Of a stretch of 64,000 nt of DNA, positions 23,393 through 34,211 are shown one piece after another. The stretch is from Nymphaea colorata (Eukaryota > Streptophyta > Magnoliopsida > Nymphaeales > Nymphaeaceae). The notes under the pieces are model-generated. The model made no database searches. It was not told the DNA's origin and saw only the letters and a list, made by a program, of their open reading frames with translations. Numbering within the stretch: position 1 is the stretch's first letter; each line of letters starts with the position of its first letter. A program made the position numbers and the translations under genes. The stretch is taken from assembly GCF_008831285.2 (NCBI RefSeq), contig NC_045141.1, positions 5,659,224 to 5,723,223 of the forward strand, in the 5' to 3' direction.

Positions 23393-23794
23393 TTTGTTTC
23401 CTGGATACAGTAATATTGAGATTTTAATTTGCTGACGCATTTTCTTCCCTAACTTTATATATAACAACAATTTAGTTTCGTTGTTGTATGTTTTAAGGTA
23501 GATCAAAGGGTTCAGCCAAGATGACTAAATCATTTCAAACGCTCTCCTGCTTGTCTCACGTTTGCTGAAAACAGTTGCAAACTATTGACTCTTTCACATT
23601 CTCTCTACTTGGAGATGGAAAACATGACCACAAAAAAAATTGCAAGAACCAAATCAAACAAGGGGGAAAGAGAGAGAGAAAGGAGCCGATGAAATGCAAA
23701 TTTGCATATTTAAAGAATAGATTAGTTACACGCATTTCAAACAATTTAAAATGAATAAAAAAAGTTAAGCAGCATGATGTAGCAATACTACAGA

Positions 23795-25598
23795 TCATCT
23801 CCTATCGTCTAACCTTTTCCCAAGACAGTCCTTTAAATGCTGCGGCAGATGGAGTGCAGGACATGATCTGTAAATTGTCAAATCTTCAAGCTTCGGGAGG
23901 CAGGCAATCTGTTGCTTTGCATCCGTATGACATGTTCCTGCTGCATCATTTTGTTGGGGAGTAACATCATTGACGTCCATTAGAGACTTGAGATTGGGGA
24001 AGTCTTTAAGAGATAACCGTCTCCGTTGCCAGAGGCATTGCCAGTGGCCTCCCAAACTGATGTCCTCATTAAAACCTTGTAGGTGCAGTTCCTCCAGTAG
24101 GGAGAGAGCCCACACCCATTTAGGCACCCTTCCCCATTTGAGCTCTTCAACCCTCGAGTCTATCAAAGTCAGATCCTTGAGGGAGGGTAGAAATGTTGAT
24201 AGCTGATCTGATGGCAATGACAGCATTGATTCCATAGCTGCCCCATCCAAGAGCATCAGATTGAGGTTGGGCAGGTGCTAAAGCAAGTTCTACTCCAATC
24301 TTGCATTTGGGCAATTCAACACTGTCAGGGCACGGAACCGAGTCGCTTGACCGTCATGCCCCGGCAGCTCGGACAGAGCATAAATCAAGCCTTCTGTCTG
24401 CATCTTTGGACGGTTCTGAAATTCCACCTCTCTTAAGCATGCATAAAAGTTTCTGTTGCTAATTCCCTTGATCCAGCTGCTGGCCATCCTTCTCATTTGG
24501 GCAAATTCCATGCTCTCAGATCCTCAAGTGAAGGAAGGTGAGCAGGGAGCTGCTTCAGAGTGTTCAGATTAGACAACCACAGCCTCTTTCAATCTGGCAT
24601 GTGTACATCAGCTACTTGCTCTAACCTCTCACAATATCTCACCTCCAACCACTCCAAGGCAGGCATGTTAGCGAGAGTCTTTAACTTATAACATCCTTAC
24701 ACATCCAACCACTTGAGAGCAGGCATGCCATGAGATAATTGCTCTAGGCTGCCACATCCTTCCACCTGCAACCAGTCCAAGTTGGGGAAGTCACCAATCG
24801 TGTTGAGTCCATCATAGCTCCGAATTTTCAAGGACTTTAGCATAGGCATGCTCGGTAATTCACATAGTGTAGGGCAGGTGTTGACCTCCAACTTCTCCAA
24901 TGATTTAATTCCTATCACTGTTGCCCACAATGGGAAACATTGCAGCCGTAATGTCTGCAGCTCCACATAGTTGGTGTCCAAATACCACACAGGCCTTTCA
25001 CCTTTATAATCGCAAATTCCCAAGCTCTCTATGCCATGTGGAGGTTCCAAAGCCTCCAGCAAACCCTTCTGTTCCGAAGCACTGCCCACTATGTCATTTT
25101 TTCCCACCTTGAAGTCTAATTCCACACCAATTGGCTCGTGCTTCTCCTTAAGATGTGCGTCTTTTGCATCAATTACTTTCACCCTTCCCCCTTCCAAACG
25201 TTCTACTGACAAGTACCCCTTTAGTTTGTTCAAGTCTTTCAGTTCCCTAATATTGCATCCCTTTATGTCCCCTTTGCCATCACATACAAGAAACCTTTTT
25301 AAGGTCCGTAAATTGGTAAGCTTCACCAAGCCTTTGGCTATAAAAAGTTTCCCAAACCTTCGGCTATAAAATTCAAATGCGTTGCATGTTCAAGCTCAAG
25401 ATACCTCTAGTTGCGGAGTTCTCCCATTTCGTTGGGCAGCTCTTCAATTTTACTATGATTTAAATTCAATGTTTGCAGGTTCTAGAGTCTACCGATTGAA
25501 TTGGGCAACTGTCTCACATCAGAAAGGCTAAGATCAAGATATTTTAGAAGTGAAAGGTTTTGAATGGGAGTTTGGTAGCTCATGTATCTGACATTTCA
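23795..25598 (-). pseudogene. NLR2: LRR-only CNL pseudogene
   Basis: Encodes only the LRR part of the family, from KSIEDLSLLKYLDLSYS-like sequence near 25590 through NIRELKDLNKLKG, GRVKVIDAKDAHLKEKHE and LLEALEPPHGIESLGI, to HWQCL and CPALHLPQ at the end. The longest frame is 25329-24697 (about 210 codons) and the last 24256-23795. Between them the frame changes and stops interrupt the LRRs. All CC and NB-ARC sequence is missing. At about 25599 homology ends and unrelated AT-rich DNA starts, yet a relic NLR promoter unit survives at 26813. It may have been a decoy-like or partial receptor before the stops, but nothing shows this. Confidence 0.9.
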
Positions 25599-26145
25599 TC
25601 AAGTGGCTTTAATATAAAAAGTCATCCAGCCCTTGGCTTCAATCAAATTGCTGCTTATTTTGTCCTGTCTGTGCCTGCCATTCAAATGAATTTTCCCTTC
25701 AGTAGTGGTGTGACCCGTTTCCCTCTTCAATCTGGTGAAATACGTTTATAATAATATGGCACATAGGAAAATACTCAATCACACATTTTTTTACTAAGTT
25801 ATGCTAAAGAAGAAGTTAAATTATTTAATTTACTAGCAGTTAAATAAATCTGATGGAAAGAATCCCCAACCGAAGCCTTCTACATCTCTTAGAGTTCCTC
25901 TTTTCAGGTTTGTCAGATTTCGTGTTGATGCTCTTGTTTATCTGATTTTGTAAATTTTGCATATTCAATCTTCAACTCACATTTATTTTGATATTGAATG
26001 TGACCAAATGCTGCTGCAAACAATTTGCTGGACTTTAGAGTCAAATTTGGGTTCGGTCACAAAAGTAAATATTGAATCCATTAAACCAGATCCAAACTTT
26101 GTCATAATGTTATGATCGGCATAAAGTCACTTGAGAGTGTGTGTG

Positions 26146-26205
<60 letters not shown>

Positions 26206-26421
26206 AGCATAATATTAGCAAAAGCATTTGGCTAACGATGGTAGAACCAAAGCAGCAATTACTTGTGTCTGAATCCAACGTTCAAACCAGTTTTTTTTTA
26301 AATTAACCGTTCACATATTATCTTAAAAATAATTTGGTAGGTGAACCAAGCTAATAATTGAGATCAAAATAAGTCTGAAACCATTTTCTCCATGCCTAAT
26401 GTTATTAAGATTTTCCTTGAG

Positions 26422-26458
<37 letters not shown>

Positions 26459-26812
26459 ATATATATATTATGACAATTATTAGACATCGATTGAATTTCA
26501 TGACCCACATTTTTTGGTAAACTTAGAACAATTAAAACTGCTAGTTTTAAATTTTCGTGTATCCAGTTTCTCTCTAGTTTTTTTTTCCATACCTATAAAT
26601 TTGTACCTTTGGAGTTCAAATGTGAAGGAAAAATTTCAAAAATCCGACTGGAATCTGGGTTACCACAGTGGCAGTGGCGAACAGCTATAAATAGTAGAGT
26701 GCTCCATGGATTTGGTACTCCATCAAGTTGTTCTACCATTGCAATTTCATGACCACACTGTTTATGTAGGAACAGTATATTATGGTTGTTAGTACAATTT
26801 AATGGTCTGCCC
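25599..26812. other. Filler replacing NLR2 CC-NB-ARC region
   Basis: Lies where about 1.9 kb of CC and NB-ARC coding would be expected. Part (about 25845-25960) resembles the NLR upstream block at 28055 and 37606. Microsatellites: TG/AT/AG compound at 26136-26203 and (AT)n at 26421-26469. No gene is seen. Confidence 0.6.
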
Positions 26813-26960
26813 CCTTCTTTAATTTCTAGTTGCTGAATTTATAAGAAAGAATAAACCCGTCGGTTGGCATTAGAAGTACAACGTGCCCATTGCTTAATTT
26901 GGACTATGGTGAGCCCATGTGCTCTACAAGCTGGCAAGGTATATGGCCCAATCCCTATCT
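26813..26960 (-). promoter_or_regulatory. Relic NLR promoter unit upstream of NLR2
   Basis: One copy of the 47-bp unit multiplied upstream of NLR1: in gene direction CTTTCTTATAAATTC then CAACTAGAAATTAAAG, TATA core at 26837-26844. Downstream positions (plus) match 10770-10830 (TGCTTAATTTGG and GGTGAGC-CATGTGCT). It is stranded from its coding region by 1.2 kb of filler. Confidence 0.65.
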
Positions 26961-27359
26961 TCTACGGTCACGTACAAAAACACCCAGGTTCAACCACATC
27001 TTACCCAAATAAAGAAATGTTTCTTTATTCCTCAGCAATCACTTCCCAATCATCTCAGCTTCAGCAGAAATACTGTTTTTAGCTTTACCAAACATGAACA
27101 TATTTCTTGAAAGTCCATAGGCACCAAATGACAGTGTGGAAAGTAACTTTCCAAGACTTGTTGCCAGCCTCGCTTAACACTGTTGTTCTTAGCTACCATT
27201 GTCAACATCATTACTGCTAGAAAACATCATTACTGCTAGAGAGCAAGAAACCGAAAAAAGTGATATGCATCTTCCTCTTGTCATTTATACATGAAGAACC
27301 ACTGCACTTCAATCTATCTAAAGTAGGGAATGAGAATCTGCCTACATAAGCAATATACA

Positions 27360-28020
27360 CAAACTTATTTTTTCTCTCTTTTATGAATCTCCCTGTTTCT
27401 CTCACCTCTTTCAATTTCTCTCCTAAAATCTCTCTTTTTATTTCTCTTCGGTTTATCTCTCACCTTTAAATATCTTTCTCTTTTGCCTGAAAATCACTTT
27501 CTTTTCGTTTCTCTTGAATTTATTTCTTTTCTGAGTCACTCTCTCTCTCGCTGTCTCTCTTCAATTTTCTCTCTTAAAATCTCTTTATCTTTCTTTCTTA
27601 ATCTCTCCCTCTCTCTCTTCTGTTTTGTATCTTAAAATCTCTCATTCTCTCTGTCAATCTCTCTCTCTCTCCCCCATGTTGTCTCCCTTTCTTTCTCTGC
27701 CTCCCTTTCATTTCTTTTTTACGATCTCTTTTTCTATCTCTTCGATCTCACTCTCGGCAATTTCTCTCTTAAAACATCATTTTCTCTTACTGTTATTAAT
27801 CTCTCTATTTGATTTCTCCCTCTGTACCTTCCCTTCTCTCTCTATTAATCTCTTTCTGTCTATCCTAGATTTGCCTCTCTCTCTCTCTCTCTGTCTCCCT
27901 CCCTCCGCCCCCCTCTGTCTCTCTCTCTCTTGTCTGTCTCTTTTAACATTATAAATAAGGTTGAACTACTATATAACTTTTATTATGAATAAGGTTGATC
28001 TTTGCTGGCTCTCTCTCTCT
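27360..28020. repeat. Long pyrimidine-rich (TCTC)n tract
   Basis: About 660 bp dominated by TCTCTCTT and TTTCTC words on the plus strand. It gives long but meaningless leucine/serine frames. It may favour unusual DNA structure. A similar tract is at 29930-30290. Confidence 0.85.
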
Positions 28021-28047
28021 CTCTCTATACATAAATGCAACATTGAT

Positions 28048-28740
28048 CCATGACTGTTGCTAAATAAATCCAGAAGAAAACCTCAACCCCAATCTTCTAC
28101 GTCACCTGGATTTGTACTTCACTGACAATTAAGAAGGAAAAAAAAAAAAGAACATTAGAGGCAAGTGCGCTCATGCAGGGGTAAGCTAATAAAATAAGAA
28201 TGATATTAAAGTAAAGATGAAAAAACTTGCTAAATCACATCCTAACTAGTGTAACATGGTGCCAGATATATGTTGCCCGCAGTGGCACGTGATCACTTAA
28301 TACCATTCAGTCATTTAGATCCCAATCCAGTAATCAAGAACATATTGATAGTCTTTTTTTTCCAGACTGTGATTCATTTTTTTAAATAGAAATTATTTGT
28401 TTTAATATTGTTTGCAGTAATTATTTTTCTTGCTTTAAAATATTAAAAAAAACAAATACCAATAACTTGAAAAACTTGCCAGAGTTATAGAAGAAATTAG
28501 GCAGTGCTGAGAATAATGTGAGAAGGCAAATCAGATTGTTGACTGTCCTTACGTCTCTTAGTTGTCCAATATGCAGTTTCTAGGTAGAATATTTCTTGCT
28601 TTCTTCTTATTCTTCTCCTTTCAACAGAATCTGATTAGTCAAATTTCAATTTAATTTCGCAAAGTAGAGAATCTAAATGGCATTTCATGTCCGCCTGTGA
28701 TAATTCTATAAAATTCATGACCATGGCAATTTACTCTACC
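28048..28740. repeat. Duplicated NLR upstream block
   Basis: Matches pieces of 37600-39260 in the same order: GCTAAATAAATCCA, CTTCTACGTCACCT, AAGTGCACTCATGCAGGGGTA, then the TAGTTGTCCAATATGCAGTT / GAATATTTCTT stretch. No gene. It suggests that NLR2 and NLR3 arose from one duplication unit. Confidence 0.75.
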
Positions 28741-28779
28741 ATCTCCTAGAGAGGAAGCCTGAGCAATACTATACCATAG

Positions 28780-29110
28780 TATAGTATTTGGTGCAGCCAG
28801 ACACTGTCAGGCCATACCTAAAAAGACGGGTTTTGCACAGGACCTGGCCAAGCCTAGCTTGGTATGGGTAGGCTAGGTCGCACCAGGCTGTACCGGCGGC
28901 CACAACGCAAGCCTGGCTTAACCAGGTATGGCCCCGGCCGGCCTGGCTCAACAGGTCTTGCCTCCTTAGGATATGCCAGTGGCCGGCCTGTTTCTGGCCA
29001 GGCCATTCTAGGCCTGTCTATGGCTAGCCAAGCTACGCCTGCAGCTAGGCTTACAGCCAGACAAAACAAGCCATGTGGCTGGCCTGAAGCACATTTTTAG
29101 GTCTGTTGTC
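28780..29110. repeat. GC-rich block of GGCC/CCTGG palindromic words
   Basis: Dense AGGCCTGGCC, GGCCAGGCC, CTAGGCC and TGGCTAGCC words on both strands, in contrast to AT-rich surroundings. Both strands carry open frames only because of the composition. It resembles GC-rich satellite-like parts of some plant transposons, but no ends were found. Confidence 0.6.
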
Positions 29111-29114
29111 TGCC

Positions 29115-29427
29115 ACTCAGCTAGACCTAGCTTGCTGGGTGCTTGGGAATAGCTTGCCCTTGGCACAGTCAAACTCTCGCTCAATTTTTTGAACAATTTT
29201 AACCTTATTAGGGAATTATGTAATTTGAAGCTAATAATAACTAATTAATAACTAATTATACTTAGAAAAAAAGACTAACTCAGCCAGGCCTAGCTTGCTG
29301 GGTGCTTGGGAATAGCTTGCCCTTGGCACAGTCACACTCTCGCTCAATTTTTTGAACAATTTTAACCTTATTAGGGAATTATGTAATTTGAAGCTAATAA
29401 TAACTAATTATACTTAAAAAAAAGACT
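29115..29427. repeat. 163-bp tandem duplication
   Basis: The stretch from CCTAGCTTGCTGGGTGCTTG to AAAAAGACTAA occurs twice with period 163 (29126 and 29289) and few differences; the second copy lacks a short AATAACTAATT repeat. Non-coding. Confidence 0.9.
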
Positions 29428-30530
29428 AAAATGCCATTCGGTCTTTTTCATCTATAAATAATCATTGTTTCTACCTTCTAATACATCATCAACCCCTTGC
29501 AGCCCTCTCTCTTTGTAAATACTTTTTCATTTCTACCTTCTAATATGCCTGACAACCCCTTGGAGTCTTCCCTCTCCTACTCCAAACTTTCTTCTTATCC
29601 TATTTTCACTTTAATATCTCTCTTCAGTGCTTCCTCATTTTCAATCTTGCAGTATGTCTTCTTCTTCAATTTTTATAATCGAGGAGCTCATGAAAGGCTC
29701 TTATCTACTTTCTTCAACTCATTGGAGTTCTCATTTGATGACCTTATTTGGTAGTGGAAGCAAAGAAGTGATTTATTCTTCGACTTTATCAAGGTATGTT
29801 GATCTTTTCTATTTTTTTTTTACTTTTTGATTTCATGTCAAGCCAATTAATCCATAGAGATGGATTCAGAGAGAGAAGGATTTTTCTTAAAGCTATGGGA
29901 GTATGAACAATGCAAGTTTGTCTTTTTAATTCTCTCTTTCTGTATTTTCTTAAATATCTGTCTTTTCAACTACTTCTTTTTTTTTAAACTATCTCTATTT
30001 TTTTAATTCTCTCTCTTTCAAATATCTTTCTCTCTCCCACTCTTTCTTTTAGGTTGCTCTCTCTTTAACCTCTCCAATTTTTACTTTCCTCTTCATTTTG
30101 CTCTTTCTTTCAATCTCTATCTTTTCCTTTTTTGAACTTCCCTTTCTCACTCTTTTTATTTCTTTCTTTGTTTTTTTTTTGTTCTCCCTCTTCTTTAACT
30201 AATCTCTCTTTTTTTTTTCTAGTTTTTGTCTCTCTTTTATTAATCTCTCTTGTTAATGTCTCTCTTTAAATCTTTCTCTTTTGGAGTGATTACTATACTT
30301 TAAGCTCCTTGCTTAAATCCAAAGATATGTTGACAAAGAAAGGGTGTGATGTAAATGGAGACATGGCTACTGATGAACATTACACATGCCATTTTATATG
30401 GAGCAAATATTAAGATAAGTTGGACCGATAACCTATTGTACAATAAGAGATCCTGTGCACCCAAATTTAAATATGGAGCAGATATTTGAATCTTGTGGAA
30501 TGCATCAGGGATCCACTCCCACCAAAAAAA
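29428..30530. other. Unassigned, with TATA-like motif and pyrimidine tract
   Basis: TATAAATAATC at about 29452 is followed by short plus-strand frames (29497-29754 and 29627-29830), the latter starting MSSSSIFIIEELMKGS and ending in a GGTATGTTG donor-like site. No domain is recognised. 29930-30290 is a TTTCTCTCT tract. 30300-30530 shows no feature. Confidence 0.3.
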
Positions 30531-30539
30531 AAAAAATGG

Positions 30540-32110
30540 ACGGCTAGAAGGAAACCCATCAGTAAAAATTCGGTTGACGAGTTAACGACGGTGACAATGA
30601 AAAGCGTCATGTTGATTGATGTCATGTCCATGGGCATCTATAAAGACTAGATATTTACCAACTATTATGGGAACCATCAGTATTGAAATGAGTATCACTA
30701 ACGTCCAATGAGAAACATCATTGCTTATTGAATCACTAATGTTCGATTCCGCTGTCACTAATGGTGAGTCTTCCCTTAAACGTGTAGACAACCCATTGTT
30801 TACTGAGTTATCTTGAGCACATCAATAAATATACAACTTTTACGAACCGCGCATCAATGCCATCAGTATTTATCTAGGTGACGTTGTTTCTTCTGTCAGC
30901 ATATGTTTAAAAGCTTGCTCACAGTTTCTCATGATATATCTTCCTTTATGACTGATGGTTTTTCGTCTTCCATCAATGAACACTTATCCTTATTTTTCTG
31001 TTGCAATCAGGGGCTTGAGACAACTTGTGTTAAGGTCCCCAAGGTAGATACTAAATGTACAAAGGTAGATATGCTCATAGATAGTGTAAATCAAATTATA
31101 GCTTCACTTGTGGGATCATTCGGTTAAGTTTCAAATATATTTTCTATTAAAATCATGCATACCATTTCTTGTAACATATTTTACTTGTTCTATGCAACTT
31201 TGCCGCCTGATTTACGCCATTGATAAGTATAGATGAAATTTGAAGTCTAGATTATTGGACTTCTTTCATGTTTTGAATATTATTACCAACACCATTGGAA
31301 TATCTAAGATGGGCTACATGTATCAAAAAATTTGTTACACTTATTCATACATATGTACTTGTTATTAAGGATAATATCAATTCATTTGTCTGTTAATCAA
31401 TAATATGTTCTGTATAATACATTGATTGCATTTTGTTCTGTTATTGATATCGTGCAAGGTTTTTTTGTGTTCCTATTTTCCAGGTTGTACATGATATAGT
31501 ATAATATAAAACATATTACAACCTTTTACTGACAGGTATCTCACATCAGTAAAAGTGCAATCTAGCGTCCATAAAATAGCTATTACTGACAGGAAGCAAT
31601 TGTCAATATTAAATATTAATTTTTCTGGTGGGTATTTCCGTTAGTAAAAAGTGCACTGACGGTAGCCAGTCGTTACTATATCTGGTACACTGTAGTGACA
31701 GCTGCGGGTGTGTCAGTAAATCCTTAGCAATACAAGATGGCCACGATTTTCAGTGTAAGTGCACAAGACTGACTTATGTAAGCAAGCGTCGCTACCCCAT
31801 GCAATACACTAACAGCAACAGCCATTAGTATAATTCAACATCTACTAACAGTCTAGTGGACCCCATCATTGAAATATTTAGTAGCGCAATCTACACTCAT
31901 GGATCCTGACGTCCATCAATAAAAGTATTAATGGTGGTCTAGACATTTTTAATTGACGTTTTTTTAAATGTCAATAATGTTTTCTTTTTGATGATCCAAG
32001 CCTTAGGATGCCAATAAATTGGATTTGGACCATATGTATCGTTTTATAATGTCCAGTTACCGATGCAAACTGACCAGCAGTAGGCTCCCATGTTTTATTA
32101 AGAACGGGAT
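30540..32110. mobile_element. CACTA-like element remnant, copy 2
   Basis: Left part (30540-30900) has CCATCAGTAAAAATTCGG, AACCATCAGTATTG and CATCAATG words. Right part (31200-32110) parallels 18560-19480 closely, including TACTGACAGGTATCTCACATC, TTCCGTTAGTAAAAAGTGCA and GACCAGCAGTAGGCTCCCAT. The middle has no recognisable transposase. A non-autonomous or deleted element is likely; the CACTA assignment rests on the subterminal motif style only. Confidence 0.5.
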
Positions 32111-32399
32111 GAAATTGGAAACTATACACAAACTATAAATGTCCGATTTATTGGATATGGTCCACCTATTTCAAAACGAATTCAAATGTGGCAACATTTC
32201 AATCTAACTTTTGTATTCATAATCTGAATTTTATATGAATTTGACTTTTTAATTAGCATTCTCTATACAAATCCAGCTTCTAAATAAACAACTAATCATT
32301 TCAAACCACAGTAGTTGATATTTTAAGAATCGACTTCCAAAATACATGGATATCGGATAGACATTTGTTTAAAATTGAACATAAATTTAAATCAAATCA

Positions 32400-32540
32400 A
32401 ATATTGACTGACTCAAAAAACTCAAGCTGGAGCTCAACTTGACGATACAACATCGAGCTCGAACCCAACTTATTTAGCTTGCTTATGCTAAATATGTACT
32501 GTTTCTTTTAACTCGTTTAGTTAGTACTCGTTTAACTTGA
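32400..32540. repeat. Dispersed repeat, second copy of 19815-19960
   Basis: Shares CTCAAGCTGGAGCTCAACTTGA-like sequence, GCTTGCTTATGCTAAATATGT and TTAACTCGTTTAGTTAGTAC with the first copy. Both lie 3' of a CACTA-like block. Confidence 0.6.
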
Positions 32541-32549
32541 TGTCCCCAT

Positions 32550-33060
32550 GATTGGGCTTAGGATCAGGATCGCTGGGACTCATACAAATCTAGTTCAGCT
32601 GTTGTTTTTCAACAGACTCTGTTTGACAGAACCATGAGCTCAGTACTAAGTGTGGAAGGTCTCTCTAACGATAGCAACAAATTAAGATCAAGTGGCACTA
32701 GCCAGGCAAGGTTGGTTCAGACCAATTACATGGCCAGGCTAGATTTTCTAGCTAGTCTTTCTAGCAATTTGCTTTCATGTTGGCTTTCTTGATTTCATAC
32801 ACATAAAGCTGCAGTTGAGGGTTTAAAAGAAGAAATCCAACATTTTTTGCACAGTGGTAAAAATGTACAGTTCATTAAGTACCTCGGTTGTTGCTGTGGC
32901 TTATATATATATATATAAATATATATGTGTGTGTGTGTGTGTGTGTCTGTATAACAGTAGAACTCGACCCCATTTGCAATCTGCTTGCCGACAGAAGGAC
33001 AGCAAGTTGTAGAAATTAAAGGAAAATAAGAGAGGAAAGCTTCAGCTTTGGAAGCTTTTT
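32550..33060. repeat. Duplicated block (copies at 37870 and 48990)
   Basis: TAGTTCAGCTGTTG, TTTGACAGAACCATGAGCTC, AGATCAAGTGGCACTAGCCA and GGCAAGGTTGG recur at 37930-38100 and 49040-49180. It ends in an (AT)/(TG) microsatellite at about 32904-32946 that also differs in length in the other copies. No gene. Confidence 0.8.
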
Positions 33061-33249
33061 TGATCAGTGTGTGAAGGGTGTGGAATAGTTGGGTCTGATT
33101 TTAACCCAGATGTTTATCTTGAACAAATTTAAGTGTTTTTTCTTTTTGACGAAAATAAAGTTCATGCAATGCACGGGATTGTTTGCCAATTATGTATTGT
33201 GGTCCATACCGCTGTCTACCAACTACAAAGTCTATTTTTTTCTTTTCAT

Positions 33250-34205
33250 TTTTGCTTGGATCTTGATGGCTGGGGCGAGCCAGGCGTGTTATACATTCAC
33301 TTGCTGTCACTGAATTTTGGCCATATTATAATCAAGTAAATTGCTGAGAAACATGTGATCCAGTAGGGCCTGCTTCCTCATAAAACAACCGATGCCAAAA
33401 GCCTCATATGGACATGTTGGTGTGATTTCTTAGAATCTTACACTTTGGAAAAAGTTTTATAATTTCAATGCTTTCATATATCCATCTGAGTTAAAAAACA
33501 CACTGTAAAATGCATGAATTATAAATTATTCAACTATAAGCAGTTTCCAATTTTTTTTCAAACATCTCATATAATTTTGAAGAAATGTGTATAGTGCTAG
33601 CAAGTGCATCTTCTTAAAAGTTAATAATGTAGGCACATTTTCAGACTACGGGTTTGTGTTTTAAATTTATGAAGATCATTAAATGCATATTAATGGCCTA
33701 AATGTGAAAACCTTTGAAGGCCGCTCAAATAATGGCCAACTTGGGATTTTATCATATCAGCTAATAAATCAGGGCCTTTGTGCATCAATTGATGGATTGA
33801 AAACAAAATAATATTTAAAATTGTTTTTAAAAATTTTCTTAAAGGAAAAAGGTAACTTTTAGTATCTGTACAGATTCAAGCCAAAAAAGGACATTGCCTT
33901 CCATTTGGCCCAAATAGCATCAGATTTATCATTTATACATGGTACCTGCTGGTATTCACAAAATTGATCTTTGTTTTCAATTACAAAAAAAAAAATCATA
34001 GAGTTGGTCATCAATTTGAGGAAGTTAAAAGAGGTAGACAAGACTCCGTTGATGCATAAAAGGTATGCCAGTTCAGTTCAACAACACTTCAATTTACCGG
34101 ACCGAAATCAAACAAGAGGGAGAGGGAGAGGGAGAAAGAAGAGGCAATGAATGGAAACACACATATTTAACCAAAATAATTAATTAGAATTGTCACTAAT
34201 TTTCA
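33250..34205. repeat. Duplicated 3' flank of NLR3
   Basis: Closest relative of 49790-50640 and 6140-6905 (GCTTGGATCTTGATGGCTG, AAATTGCTGAGAAACA, GGTACCTGCTGGTATTCACA). It runs into the NLR3 stop region. No independent gene. Confidence 0.8.
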
Positions 34206-34211
34206 GTAACA

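Noticed and set aside
27625-27954. 109-codon leucine/serine-rich frame resembling a membrane protein
   Set aside because: Generated by a TCTC-rich tract; hydrophobicity is a result of composition only.
28769-29196. Overlapping frames on both strands of the GC-rich block
   Set aside because: Open because of GC-rich palindromic composition; no motif and no continuation.
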